Assembly (NCBI GenBank): GCA_963978905.1
Contig: OZ022257.1
Span: 31,325,274-31,389,273 of the forward strand
DNA from: Trichostrongylus colubriformis
Lineage: Eukaryota; Nematoda; Chromadorea; Rhabditida; Trichostrongylidae
Direction of reading: 5' to 3'
Length of the DNA stretch: 64,000 nucleotides
Below, one piece after another: positions 55,240-64,000 of this stretch; positions within the stretch are counted from its first letter, which is position 1, and the number at the start of each line of letters is the position of its first letter. Made by a program: the position numbers and the translations under genes. The notes under the pieces were generated by a model. The model was not told the DNA's origin. It did not search any database and worked only from the letters and a program-made list of their open reading frames with translations.

Positions 55240-56733
55240 CACGGTTGACCGCCCAGCAGCCCGCCACTCGTGGTCAAACATTTGTGTGAACTTGTCAGAT
55301 CCGTGACCCTTTATGTTACACCCCCACCCTCCATTTACTGCTCTCCTGCATCAGCTAACCCGCACATCGACTTGGACCAGTGCCGATCAAGCACATGTTG
55401 GATGATATATTGGAGAGAGTATAGTAAGCAAGGGAGAAAGTACAGGTTTCTTAGCTATAGAATTACAGCGACAACTACTTTTTGCACGTTTTTCTAAAGT
55501 ATACGAACAAAATCTGGGACAATTACGATTGCGTTCAATGTCGAGAGGAAAAGAGAAGTCTAAGAGAGCATGTGACTAGAAGATATCGAGGTAGGTAAAT
55601 GAATTCTGTCAGATACTTTGCTCCAACATCAAACTGCTTAGAATTTAATCGATAACTAAATTGCGCCATGGACCATTTATGTGATACTGTCGATTCTGCT
55701 ACAGATAAAGGAAATAATAGACATGCATATAAGGCAAGAATACGTATTGCAAATTTACAGTCAGGCTGAATTGTCATTTCTCAAGACCTGCAGAGTACAA
55801 GACGCGATCCCGCTATAGAGAGAAGAAAAATATCAAAGTGTACTCAGACATGGTGGTTGCGTCTTTCGAAGCTAATAATAGTAAAAATTTTTGTATTCGA
55901 CTCGTTCCACTTTTTAGACATTTCGGTTGCAGAGTGATGGAAGACGGAATCAGGGCCGCGATTCGTCGTAAGGATACCAGACTGCAGGACGAGTTATATC
56001 CAAGCAAGTAAAAGATTTCAGCCTTTCACGTAAATTCCGTTATAGGCCTAACAATTATTTAGGAGCATAGGAGTTAGGGCGAATTGATCCGTCACAATGG
56101 ACTCTCTAAAGAAAACTTCTCAAGGGTCTCCTCAGAAGACTGTGCATCCCACCTTGCGCAGGTCTGGAATTGGAAAAGAGATGCCCTGGGTTAAGAAGTT
56201 GCTAGCAAGGACTGCAGATGGATAATGTGTTGCGCATAGGTAGAGTATAGTGAAAAGTACCAACTACATCAGAGCACCATTGAGAACCTTCTCAAAATAT
56301 TATTACATTTTTATTACATTTGTCTACTTAGGTGTGTGTCCCTCCCGAGTGACCTGATACCGCAGGTGGCAGTTTACAAAATCTTCTGATCCCCAGAAAG
56401 CCCTCGGCTGACCGAAAATGAGAGGAATAGTTTTCATGCTACTTTATGGAAGGAACTTCTGAGGACATGTGGTATAAATGGAAGCTTAAGGAGTTGCAAA
56501 GCACAATTCAACAGAGGTCACCCATACGTTAATCTGAAATGTTGGGTTGGTTGAGTATAAGTGGAGTGAGCTTTTTTGGAGCGACTCGTGCGTCTCATGG
56601 AGGTCGACTATGCGCCGCTAAGCGCACGGATTGAATCACTATGCGAATTAAACAGTGATGCGCGGACAGCCCCAGACATCTCTTGCAGGTTACATTTTCG
56701 TGAAAATATTCTGCTCAATCTCTTTCCCAAATC
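55240..56733. other. no recognised gene
   Basis: Short frames up to 80 codons only (55535-55777 minus, 55813-56007 minus). I found no motif, no TIR pair and no convincing exon. Confidence 0.45.
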
Positions 56734-57396
56734 TTAGGTTGATCGGAAAGTTTTGATAGGGTTAAGATTTTTTCTGTTTTATTGTAAAACTCAGCAAGCA
56801 ATGCAAGCTAACCCACAATATAATATCCATCGTTAGTTATAACATTGTCCCACCCAAAGGGCAGGTCAGCGATTCTCTTCCCCCAGAGCTGAGAAGATTG
56901 GGAGTCAAAGGAGTTACCGATCCCTTGTTCAAGGTGGTTATAGTTGTTTTCGCTAGGAAAGCCTTGAGGGGCCGAAACAAGTGGTAATCTGAGGGGGCAA
57001 TATCAGGTGAAAAGGGCAGATGTGGAACGGTGTCTCAACCCAGTTCCTCCAATTTTGCACGGGTCTCTTTACCTATGAGGAAGACGTTGGGACGCGATTC
57101 CACATCCGCCCTATTCACCTGATATTGCCCTTCAGATTGCCACTTGATCCGGCCTCTCAAGGCTTTCCTAGCAAGAAACAATTCGTCAACTATGACCACC
57201 TTGAACAAGTGGCCAGTGACTTCTTTGACTCCCAGTCTTCTCAGCTCTGGGGGAAGAGAATCGCTGACCTGCCCTTTGGGTGGGACAATGTTATAACTAA
57301 CGAGATATTATATTGTGGGTTAGCTTGCATTGTTTGCTGAGTTTTACAATAAAACAGAAAAATTCTCAACCCTATAAAACTTTTCGATCAACCTAA
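56734..57396. mobile_element. 663-bp mariner foldback made of two inverted 3' ends
   Basis: TTAGGTTGATCGGAAAGTTT at 56734 and the complement ending at 57396 are the termini. TA follows the right end, and the left flank is TC, so one side has mutated. Both arms are the same mariner 3' end: CAGCGATTCTCTTCCCCCAG at left matches CTGGGGGAAGAGAATCGCTG at right. The central loop is about 57034-57095. It has the same architecture as 15858-16541 but comes from a different mariner subfamily. Confidence 0.85.
57100..57340 (+). pseudogene. mariner transposase C-terminus (right arm)
   Basis: It reads KKQFVNYDHLEQVASDFFDS, QSSQLWGKRIADLPFGWDNV and ITNEILYCG. This corresponds to the family end FDxxxxxFWxxGIxxLPxRWxxVI. 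Upstream, a shifted frame contains SPDIA...PLKAFLA. No aspartate triad remains complete. The left arm mirrors it on minus with small indels. Confidence 0.7.
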
Positions 57397-57399
57397 TAT

Positions 57400-58019
57400 A
57401 TTGCTTCAGGATCCGAGCAAAGCCAGTGTGATGCTGGACTGCTATCAAGAAAGAAGAATACAAGTAAGAAGAGGAATGGCAAGGTGCTATTTTTGATGCG
57501 CGCGTGGATTTGTGCATTTCAGGTCTGAAGATTTTTCCGCATCGGAGCGACTGAAAGGCAAATGAATTGCTATTTCTGTTTATTTCTTTTTTCTCTGTCT
57601 CTTGTAGGTAAACTAAAGTAATGAGAGTGTAATGATAAAGACATAATTATAGTCGTAATTAAACATGTACAATTTTTGCCGCATCCTGAAATGAGTCAGT
57701 GGGGAAGAGGTCAACACTCAGTGCAAGCAATCGGAAGGATCACCTCACAGGCAGGGCTAGGGAGTGGGGGGAGGGGGGAGGGTACACTTGTATAATTCTT
57801 TGTGGATACTAGCCGGAGGAGGGTACATTTGTACAATTCTTTGTGAGGTGAGTGCGAAGTTGTGTACCTACAGCAATTCTGCAATTATCTCACCGCATAC
57901 CTACCGTATACGGCCTAGGTTAAAAGTGCAAATCCAACTAAACCAGTGAGGATTTTGTAAACAGTACAAGATCTTGTCCGCGGTGCGCACAGATCCATTT
58001 TCTTACGGGGATCCATTTC
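57400..58019. other. no gene; GGGTACAYTTGTAYAATTCT direct repeat
   Basis: Two copies of GGGTACACTTGTATAATTCT (near 57779) and GGGTACATTTGTACAATTCT (near 57825) follow a G-rich tract at 57764-57782. Nothing else recognised. Confidence 0.5.
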
Positions 58020-58923
58020 CTCCATGGATATCCATCACAAAAATGTGCACGTGGAAAAGATCGCATACAGTCTAGCGCATTGCGCGCACATGATTCCGGA
58101 TACTAAGGCTAATTGACGCCTACAACAAGTTCTTTGCGTTGCGTTACATCGAAGAAAAAAGGTAATGACTTCCATGTTCTCCGCCAGAGAGGCTACCGCG
58201 AGACGAATGATCCTGAAGCCTTCGAGAAAATCTGGTGCTAGTCCATGGAACCTTTTCAAATCAGTCAGAACGAAAAGAGTTACACATGCTTCTATTCATC
58301 TCTCACCAATAGAGTGTCACATCTCGACGTAACTGAGAACATGTCAGCCAGAGCATTTCTGAACTCTTTCAAGCGTTTTGTGTCAAGTATTCCCAACTTG
58401 AGACGTACGAACTGTGGATTCAACTTCAAAAGCAAATGATGACTATATGTAACCAACATCAACTGTAACATCAACTGTACCATAGACTTCCTGCAAAAGC
58501 CACTCAATTACGTACTCACGCGCTTTAACCAAGTAGAACTTCAGGTCCGTGATCCATCCGGAACTTCACTCCGGAATTTACACAATCAGTCAAACAAGCA
58601 AAAGGAGCTCTCGAGTGCAGCGAAAGAATAACTGAAATATTCTGACAAGGTGGCATTTGGAATATATCGTAGCACTGCGTGAGTTTTATCTCGCACCGAA
58701 AACATCCACGACAAGGAAGGGACCCGAAGGTGAGCGAAATTGGCTTGTCCAAAAAGAAAACGTGGTTGTCCAAAAAACGTGGTATCTGGTGTACAGAGAA
58801 ATAATCGAGCTTATCAATAGCAATGACAATATGATGAAATCAGTGAAAATTCTAATGCCAAATCAGAAGACATGGCGCAGACCTCTGGGTCAGATTTATC
58901 AGTTGATTAATATAATATACTAG
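58020..58923 (+). pseudogene. BEL/Pao-type retrotransposon integrase relic
   Basis: Pieces in order: HHKNVHVEKIAYSLAHCAHM (58030), the H2C2 zinc-binding region with the H...H..G...T layout; a shifted stretch with FEKIWC then MEPFQISQNEKSYTCFYSSL; HLDVTENMSARAFLNSFKRF (58340), the core between the first two catalytic acidic residues in BEL/Pao integrases; GFNFKSK. After a gap come LVQKENVVVQKTWYLVYREI and KSVKILMPNQKTWRRPLGQI (58740-58900), the C-terminal GPY/F-like end. Stops and shifts occur throughout. No protease or reverse transcriptase portion and no LTR was found, so this is a 3' fragment. Confidence 0.65.
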
Positions 58924-59186
58924 TGAAGGAATCGTTAACATGGCGATACAGGTTATATCTCACAAATCCTCATGAAATTACTCAACGGGAAAAGATTGAA
59001 GGCGCATGCTCTCTCAAGAAGTAATTCCGTAGTACCAGAAGGCCTTATTTTAGCTTTTCCGCGTGATTCCTTTACATTTTTTTCGTCGGTGTATTTCTCA
59101 AAACCTCGTATGCTATAATCCAGGGCTTTAACCCATAAGCTACCGCATGCAACACACGCGAAACCTTTTCTTGATTTTTTGAACAG

Positions 59187-60057
59187 ATGTCGTGGTCAAA
59201 TGCCATGTGGAGAAAAACATATGTTCTGGGACTCTTCTATCACGGAAAGTAAGTCGCATTTTGACAACACAATTCCGAACAGCATATGCAGCAGGCAATG
59301 ACAAAAGGAATTCATTGCTTGTGCCATTATACATGTGCCACACTTTTTACAACGTTTTTTTCAGCAAACTGAACAATAACAGTCTTCACTCAGAAAATAT
59401 TCGGGCAGAATCCAGCTCCCTGTGGGATCTACTTCACGCGCTGGCTTTGCTGAGGACCTGGACAATTGAAATTTTCACAAACTCGAGCTGCGCCACGCGT
59501 GCATTTTTTTATGTTGATTTTGCGTTGGAACATGGGTTTTTCCAAGGATTTTTAGCAAGTTCCTTATGACAGCTACACGGATATCACAATTTTCTTCGAA
59601 ATAATTGGACAGCATCAGCAGGACATCTATAACCTGTACAGATGAAACTTTGACCAGAACTACTCTTCCATTGGTTGTGGCGCTAACTTCACATTGTACA
59701 AAATTTGATTTGTTCGCTGGTGGTGTTCAAAAACACGAACCAGTTTTTACAATGGTACAATGACATATGGATTTGTTTTCCTCCATATTCAAAAACGTAT
59801 CCTCACAGCTTTATCTCTCAGAAATCGACGCTTTCATGAAATCCAAAAAGGACGGCCCTGCGTGGCTAAGTGCAGACAAGTGCTGCACGATTTTTACGGA
59901 AAGCATAAACGGCCTCGGTTCGTTATGTGGTAACCCACTCGAGGTAAACCGCAGTGACCCTTCAAATCCCTTCTCTGCTCCATTTGACAATTTATTCGTT
60001 TTTATAATATTTCAGCCTTACAATCTATCTGAACATAGTTCAGGAGCAGATGTCTGA
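59187..60057 (+). CDS. small multi-exon host gene, function unknown
   Basis: The proposed start ATG at 59187 lies directly after TTTTTTGAACAG, which would suit a spliced-leader acceptor. Exon 1 (59187-59248) reads MSWSNAMWRKTYVLGLFYHG and ends GGAAA|GTAAGT. Exon 2 starts 59365 after ACGTTTTTTTCAG in matching phase: KLNNNSLHSENIRAESSSLW, DLLHALALLRTWTIEIFTN. Its 3' end is unclear. Exon 3 (about 59613-59754) reads ETLTRTTLPLVVALTSHCTK, FDLFAGGVQKHEPVFTM and ends ATG|GTACAA. Exon 4 (59809-59943; CCTCACAG, CTCGAG|GTAAAC) is 45 codons: LYLSEIDAFMKSKKDGPAWL, SADKCCTIFTESINGLGSLC, GNPLE. The 72-bp intron ends ATATTTCAG. Exon 5 ends PYNLSEHSSGADV, stop. The 72-bp intron is also open in frame, so retention is possible. 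I do not recognise the protein. Confidence 0.55.
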
Positions 60058-61855
60058 TCTATGTGCAGATAGAATGTAGGACTGAAATATTAAAATCCAG
60101 TGCCCGCGAATTTTCTTTTGTTTTTTCGTATGCACTTCCACGTTTTTTCTGAGCCATTATAGAAAGCTTGTATCATTACATCTCTGGCTTTCTTCTATAC
60201 TAGCAATCCCTTAAAGGGACCGGAAGGGGTCCGAAACAAGAGGAAGATGCGAAGAAATGAGCATTTTGTATTGAACACTCAAGGTTAGAAGCGATAATTG
60301 GCGATGAAACCAGGAATCAAAAGCGCGACACTGCGGTGTGTATTCGCATCCCATTCGCATCAACACACTGACTTTCCGACTTGTCCGCTGTAGGAGACGG
60401 GCCACCCACGGGCCAACTTTAGTTGTAGCACCTGACTCCCAGCGCAGTGAAGTGGCCATTCCCAACTACATTAGCATTTATGTAAGTACATCTAGAAACA
60501 ATATTAGAAAGAACAAAGGAAAAAGTAAAAGGAAAAAACAACTTTATAATAGGAACATCTCCTTTTGGCACCATGCCAAGGCGTCAAATTGGCGAGTTTG
60601 TGCAATGGCGGCCACTTAAACTCGTCCACACTATGTCTGTTCTACCGTAAGCCAAAATTACCCCTTTCGGTGTCTTTGAGCACTCGAGGTAAAGGGGATG
60701 AGCAAACTCTCATGGAGCTCTGTCATTTGTGAGATGATTCTAGGTTCCCGAAGAAATGCCAAGGGTTGTGTTATATAAAGAAAAGTACCAATACAGAAAC
60801 ATGCCTCCTGTTTCGGGACATACTTTCACTTGCTTGATCTTGGTATGAACTTCTGTGACACGCTTCGAAAAACCTGAGTGTGGCCCTGAAAAACTGATTC
60901 GATCAACAGTGCTCTATGATCCGTCGGATTGCTCATTCCACGGTGTGGCTATGCCTTGGAAAAGAAGCTGAGGAGCTTATATAGGCGACTGATAGTAGGG
61001 ACAGGGAGAAGAAACTGCCGGACATGACAAAGCCTTCCATACAATTTGGAACTGACGCGGGCAGGAAGGGGGGAGGGGTAAATAGGAGAGAACGCAACGC
61101 ACGGACGGGAAACCAAACATGAAAGGTGAAAAATTAGAGGAGACCTATACGGTGAGTGCGCTCTCCGCATGTGGGGCCAGGCTTGCCAAACTGTCTTCAG
61201 ATGACCTAGAACAACCTACCGTGTATGAATAATGGATTCCTTTACCCTCAATGTCTTACATATTTACCTATCTGCCTTTCATATTTACCTTCAAAATAAA
61301 ATGTGTATACAGGAACGGGGGTTTATAAGGCGCGAAATGGCGACCACGCTCATAAAGCCGTCGGCTGGAGGATTCTTCCATTCGTCTCCTACGAAACAGA
61401 CCCATCAAGCAGGCCTTGATGGAATAGCGAATAGGAGTACGAAAGTGTGGTATACATATCACCGCGCCGTTGTTTCATTGTTGAAGCTCTCGCATATATT
61501 TCGCCCACGAGGCCACGAGATATGGGAACACAGCGGAAAATCAAACTACAGAATCACGATAGAAGCGCATGGCTCAACCAAGCGATACCCTAAATGTTAT
61601 AATTCGCGATTGTGAAGTATATGTACTTTCACAGTCTTATAAGTAATATACTACTGCGCGCCAGTCAATGTGGTATTAGATGGTAGCTTTTACTTCAGCC
61701 CCGACAAGGACGTTGCGAAATGCTTATGTGATAGGTTTCTAGGGATCTTTGGGATCTGGTTTATCATTCCTGATTTCGATGGTATACACAAAAAAACGAG
61801 GGCTCTGATGAAGCGTTGAACTCACTCGTTATCGTCGTTTTGGTCTTCGTTTCAG
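60058..61855. other. no recognised gene
   Basis: Open frames at 60338-60619 (93 codons) and 61232-61615 (127 codons) lack motifs, splice support and balanced composition. The second may be a chance frame. I see no transposon termini. Confidence 0.4.
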
Positions 61856-61944
61856 TCAAAGTTATACTTGGCGTTGACTCTTCGAGAGGCGGGCCAGATT
61901 CAGACAGTGACTCTGTAGCCAACGCATTGATTCATTCCAATTAG
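61856..61944 (+). CDS. weak candidate terminal exon
   Basis: After TCTTCGTTTCAG a frame reads KVILGVDSSRGGPDSDSDSV, ANALIHSN, stop. The acceptor is good and the sequence acidic and plausible. A second frame is equally open for 20 codons, and no upstream exon was matched. Confidence 0.2.
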
Positions 61945-62309
61945 GCTCAGTAGAAAGTTTTCAAAGATTGATGGTTCTAATACATATTGAGTCAACTTAT
62001 ACGAGAAAGATCTATGCTAAACCAGCATTCGATCTCCGGCATGGTTTCGCTGATCACGAATCTGCTCTCCGAATGACCGATCGCTTCGCTTCTTTGTGAA
62101 CTGTCTTCTGTGAACTTCTTTGTGAACATTCTCATTCCTGTCTTCCCCAGAGACGGTCGAGTACTCAGTGAGTTCTGACTTTAGCACGTGCTATCATTCT
62201 AGAGTCAACAAGTTATGCCTCCAGCAACACGTACTAAGATGTCGAACAACAGTAAAGCATTGCTGAACACCTCGGCTGAGACCCTTGGTCCAACAAGTCA
62301 ACAATATGC

Positions 62310-62810
62310 GTGTGTGTGTGTTGGCTATGTGCGTTGGCTGAAAAAATACCCAAGGAGTTTTCAGATTACATTGAATCTGAAAAACGTGGTCGTAGTATTG
62401 TAGTGGCAGGAGTTCAAGAAGCACCACAGAGCTTGTCGCCTTCTGAACGTCAGTTCGACCTTGAAAAGAAAATCAACGATGTACTAGATGTTTTACAGGT
62501 TGAGTGTAAAGCCACTGAAATCTATAGAATTGGAAAACCGAATACTGAACGTCCACGTTTAATCAAAGTTGTGTTTCCATCTCGGGTTCACTGGAGAAAG
62601 GCTTTGGCAAATTCGCGTCTACTTCGTAGTACAGAGCTTACTAACGTTTTCATCCGGAAAAGTATGACAGCTGAAGAAAGGAAAGTTGACTTTGAGCTAA
62701 GGCAGTTAGCAAGGGAAAAGAATAAGGGTATGACAAAACGTGAATGGGTCGTATACCGAGGTCAGCTCAAGCACATTTCCGAACTTCCCAGGAATTCGGG
62801 AAAGGCCTAA
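62310..62810 (+). CDS. LINE ORF1 C-terminal region
   Basis: About 150 residues of conserved ORF1 type: KIPKEFSDYIESEKRGRSIV, VAGVQEAP, LDVLQVECKATEIYRIGKPN, RPRLIKVVFPSRVHWRKALA, FIRKSMTAEERKVDFELRQL and REWVVYRGQLKHISELP. The R-I-G-K-x-x-x-x-R-P-R-x-x-K-V-V-F pattern and the R-K-S-M-T-x-x-E-R run are typical of the RNA-binding (RRM-like) ORF1 protein of CR1/L2-group elements, which coats element RNA. The true start is upstream in another frame (62215), so the N-terminus is broken or misread at about 62310-62345. It overlaps ORF2 by 67 bp. Confidence 0.75.
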   Translation: MCVCWLCALAEKIPKEFSDYIESEKRGRSIVVAGVQEAPQSLSPSERQFDLEKKINDVLDVLQVECKATEIYRIGKPNTERPRLIKVVFPSRVHWRKALANSRLLRSTELTNVFIRKSMTAEERKVDFELRQLAREKNKGMTKREWVVYRGQLKHISELPRNSGKA

Positions 62811-64000
62811 ATTTGCATGGTGAATTCCTCCCTTTAGCGTGTAACTTATTTAATGCCCGAAGTCTAGTTAACAAGCTCCATCACCTCCAGCATTTCCTTT
62901 CAGTCAATAAACCCGATTTAGTGTTTATTACTGAAACATGGTTCACCACCAAAATCAAAAATTCTGAAATTACTTGCAATTTGCCCTATGATATTATACG
63001 TTCTGACAGAAGGGAAAAAAGAGGTGGTGGAGTTTGCTGTCTTATCAACAATAAACTCCCTTCACTACTAATGCAACGTGATGTCAACCTCAAAGCTGAT
63101 GTTCTTTGTTTAGAGTTAATGCCTTGCTGTAGTCATTCGCGCTTACGATTTATAATTGTATACCGGCCTCCAGACTCTTTACTTTCTGACGATGAAAAAC
63201 TTATTGATCTGTTAGCTTCCTTGACAAGTACGGGCCAAGACATCATAATTTTGGGTGACTTCAACATAAATGTCGACTGGCGGAATTCAAACCCTAGCGG
63301 CTCTGACTCATCCTTGCTTTTGAATTTTTTTCGCAACACTGGCTTCAAACAGATGGTTCTCCAACCAACTCATAAAGACCACACTCTAGATATTGTTTTA
63401 ACAATCACTCCAATTATTAGAAACGTTAAATTGCTTCCTCCTCTGTCTAGATCAGATCATTGCATGGTCGAATTCGAGATACTAAGATTTTACCCTACTT
63501 CCATGTCTCCACCCAAACCAGACTTTCTCCATACGGATTTCATTTCTCTGGATAATAGCCTCAGTGAGGTGAATTGGTTAGAAGTTTTCAATGACTACCA
63601 ATCTGTTACCGATCTCTACCAGAGATTTTGTTCCATTGTGTATCAAAAGTTGGCACTGTATGTACCCTTCAAAGAGCATCAACATCATCGAATCCGCTAT
63701 CCCTCTCAGATACAAAATTTGTTGGCTCAAAAACAACGTATTTTCGAAGCGTCATCTGACCCACTATGTAACCCGTTGTATAAAAAAGTCTGCGATAATA
63801 TCGATCACCATCTCAGGAAATACTGGGCCAATACTGAAAGGCGATTAGCCATGCATAATTCTATGAAAAAACTCCATGCTTACTTACATAACAAAATGAA
63901 AATGAAGGGGACTCTTCCACCACTCACTGATCTGAACGGTATGATATGCACTTCCGATTCAGATAAAGCTACAGCACTTGGAAACTTTTTCGCCAGTGTC
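62744..64000 (+). CDS. LINE ORF2, endonuclease and start of reverse transcriptase (partial)
   Basis: The frame is open from an ATG at 62744, within ORF1, for 419 codons to the last base of the window with no stop. Endonuclease motifs: FNARSLVNKLHHLQHF (Asn), DLVFITETWFTT (catalytic Glu), IIRSDRREKRGGGVCCLINN, RFIIVYRPPDS, DIIILGDFNINVDW (Asp and Asn), PTHKDHTLDIVLT, and SRSDHCMVEFEI (catalytic SDH). Next comes the region leading to the reverse transcriptase (TLPPLTDLNGMICTSDSDKA, then FFASV). The palm domain would follow outside the window. All visible catalytic residues are present and nothing interrupts the frame, so this copy is among the youngest here and may be functional in this part. 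Confidence 0.9.
   Translation, partial: MGRIPRSAQAHFRTSQEFGKGLNLHGEFLPLACNLFNARSLVNKLHHLQHFLSVNKPDLVFITETWFTTKIKNSEITCNLPYDIIRSDRREKRGGGVCCLINNKLPSLLMQRDVNLKADVLCLELMPCCSHSRLRFIIVYRPPDSLLSDDEKLIDLLASLTSTGQDIIILGDFNINVDWRNSNPSGSDSSLLLNFFRNTGFKQMVLQPTHKDHTLDIVLTITPIIRNVKLLPPLSRSDHCMVEFEILRFYPTSMSPPKPDFLHTDFISLDNSLSEVNWLEVFNDYQSVTDLYQRFCSIVYQKLALYVPFKEHQHHRIRYPSQIQNLLAQKQRIFEASSDPLCNPLYKKVCDNIDHHLRKYWANTERRLAMHNSMKKLHAYLHNKMKMKGTLPPLTDLNGMICTSDSDKATALGNFFASV

Larger units (their letters stand above)
62215..64000 (+). mobile_element. CR1/L2-like non-LTR retrotransposon, 3' part beyond window
   Basis: Two overlapping reading frames, ORF1 then ORF2 with an apurinic-type endonuclease, follow each other on plus in the order of CR1/L2-group LINEs. 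ORF2 is still open at the window end, so the reverse transcriptase should lie to the right of 64000. The 5' boundary is uncertain: a first frame (MPPATRTKMSNNSKALLNTS) opens at 62215 and shifts before the conserved ORF1 region. Confidence 0.85.

Noticed and set aside
1..64000. CRISPR arrays, bacterial operons, rRNA genes or viral structural genes
   Set aside because: I looked for regular short direct repeats with spacers, packed long frames with ribosome binding sites, and conserved rRNA or capsid motifs. None is present, and the splice signals and transposon set are those of an animal genome.

Overview
The window looks like intergenic and intronic DNA of a parasitic nematode, most likely a clade V strongylid such as a hookworm. 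This is inferred from short exons with TTTTCAG-like acceptors and GTRAGT donors, a possible trans-splice acceptor placed directly before an ATG, and a dense load of mariner/Tc1, RTE, CR1/L2-like, BEL/Pao and Penelope-like elements. No species assignment was computed. There are no bacterial operons, CRISPR arrays or rRNA genes, and only one tRNA-like structure.

Layout. 0-6 kb: old repeats, an inverted pair of Penelope-like (GIY-YIG) fragments, and two candidate host exons. 6.3-11.3 kb: a 1.38-kb near-perfect palindrome, a mariner relic, a candidate exon at 8.9 kb, and a 926-bp TIR element. 11.7-15 kb: decayed RTE retrotransposon (+). 15.8-22.2 kb: a mariner foldback, a 2.3-kb element built around a ~145-bp tandem array, a 1.57-kb Tc1-like foldback, and a third satellite-family copy with a 507-bp MITE inside it. 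24.7-26 kb: exons of a minus-strand gene with a membrane segment, plus an inverted degenerate copy. 27-30.3 kb: a well-preserved but frameshifted RTE element (-). 31.8-37.6 kb: four mariner-family elements, one of them (33917-35195) a nearly intact 1.28-kb copy whose transposase is split by one apparent indel. 37.8-44 kb: several minus-strand coding exons in three places that I cannot join into one model. 44-53.4 kb: short GC-rich MITEs with 9-bp target duplications (MULE-like), a second satellite-family copy and more mariner relics. 53.5-54.6 kb: a PIF/Harbinger-like foldback. 56.7-58.9 kb: another mariner foldback and a BEL/Pao integrase relic. 59.2-60.1 kb: the best-supported host gene, a small multi-exon gene on +. 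62.2-64 kb: a CR1/L2-like LINE running off the window end with ORF2 open.

The recurring theme is inverted duplication. At least three unrelated transposon lineages (two mariner types and a Tc1 type) exist here as palindromes made from two copies of one element end, still bounded by functional-looking TIRs and TA dinucleotides. Together with the 1.38-kb palindrome and the Harbinger-like foldback, they would give long hairpin RNAs if transcribed. Host coding content is sparse, and exon calls rest on reading frame, splice signals and protein-like composition only.
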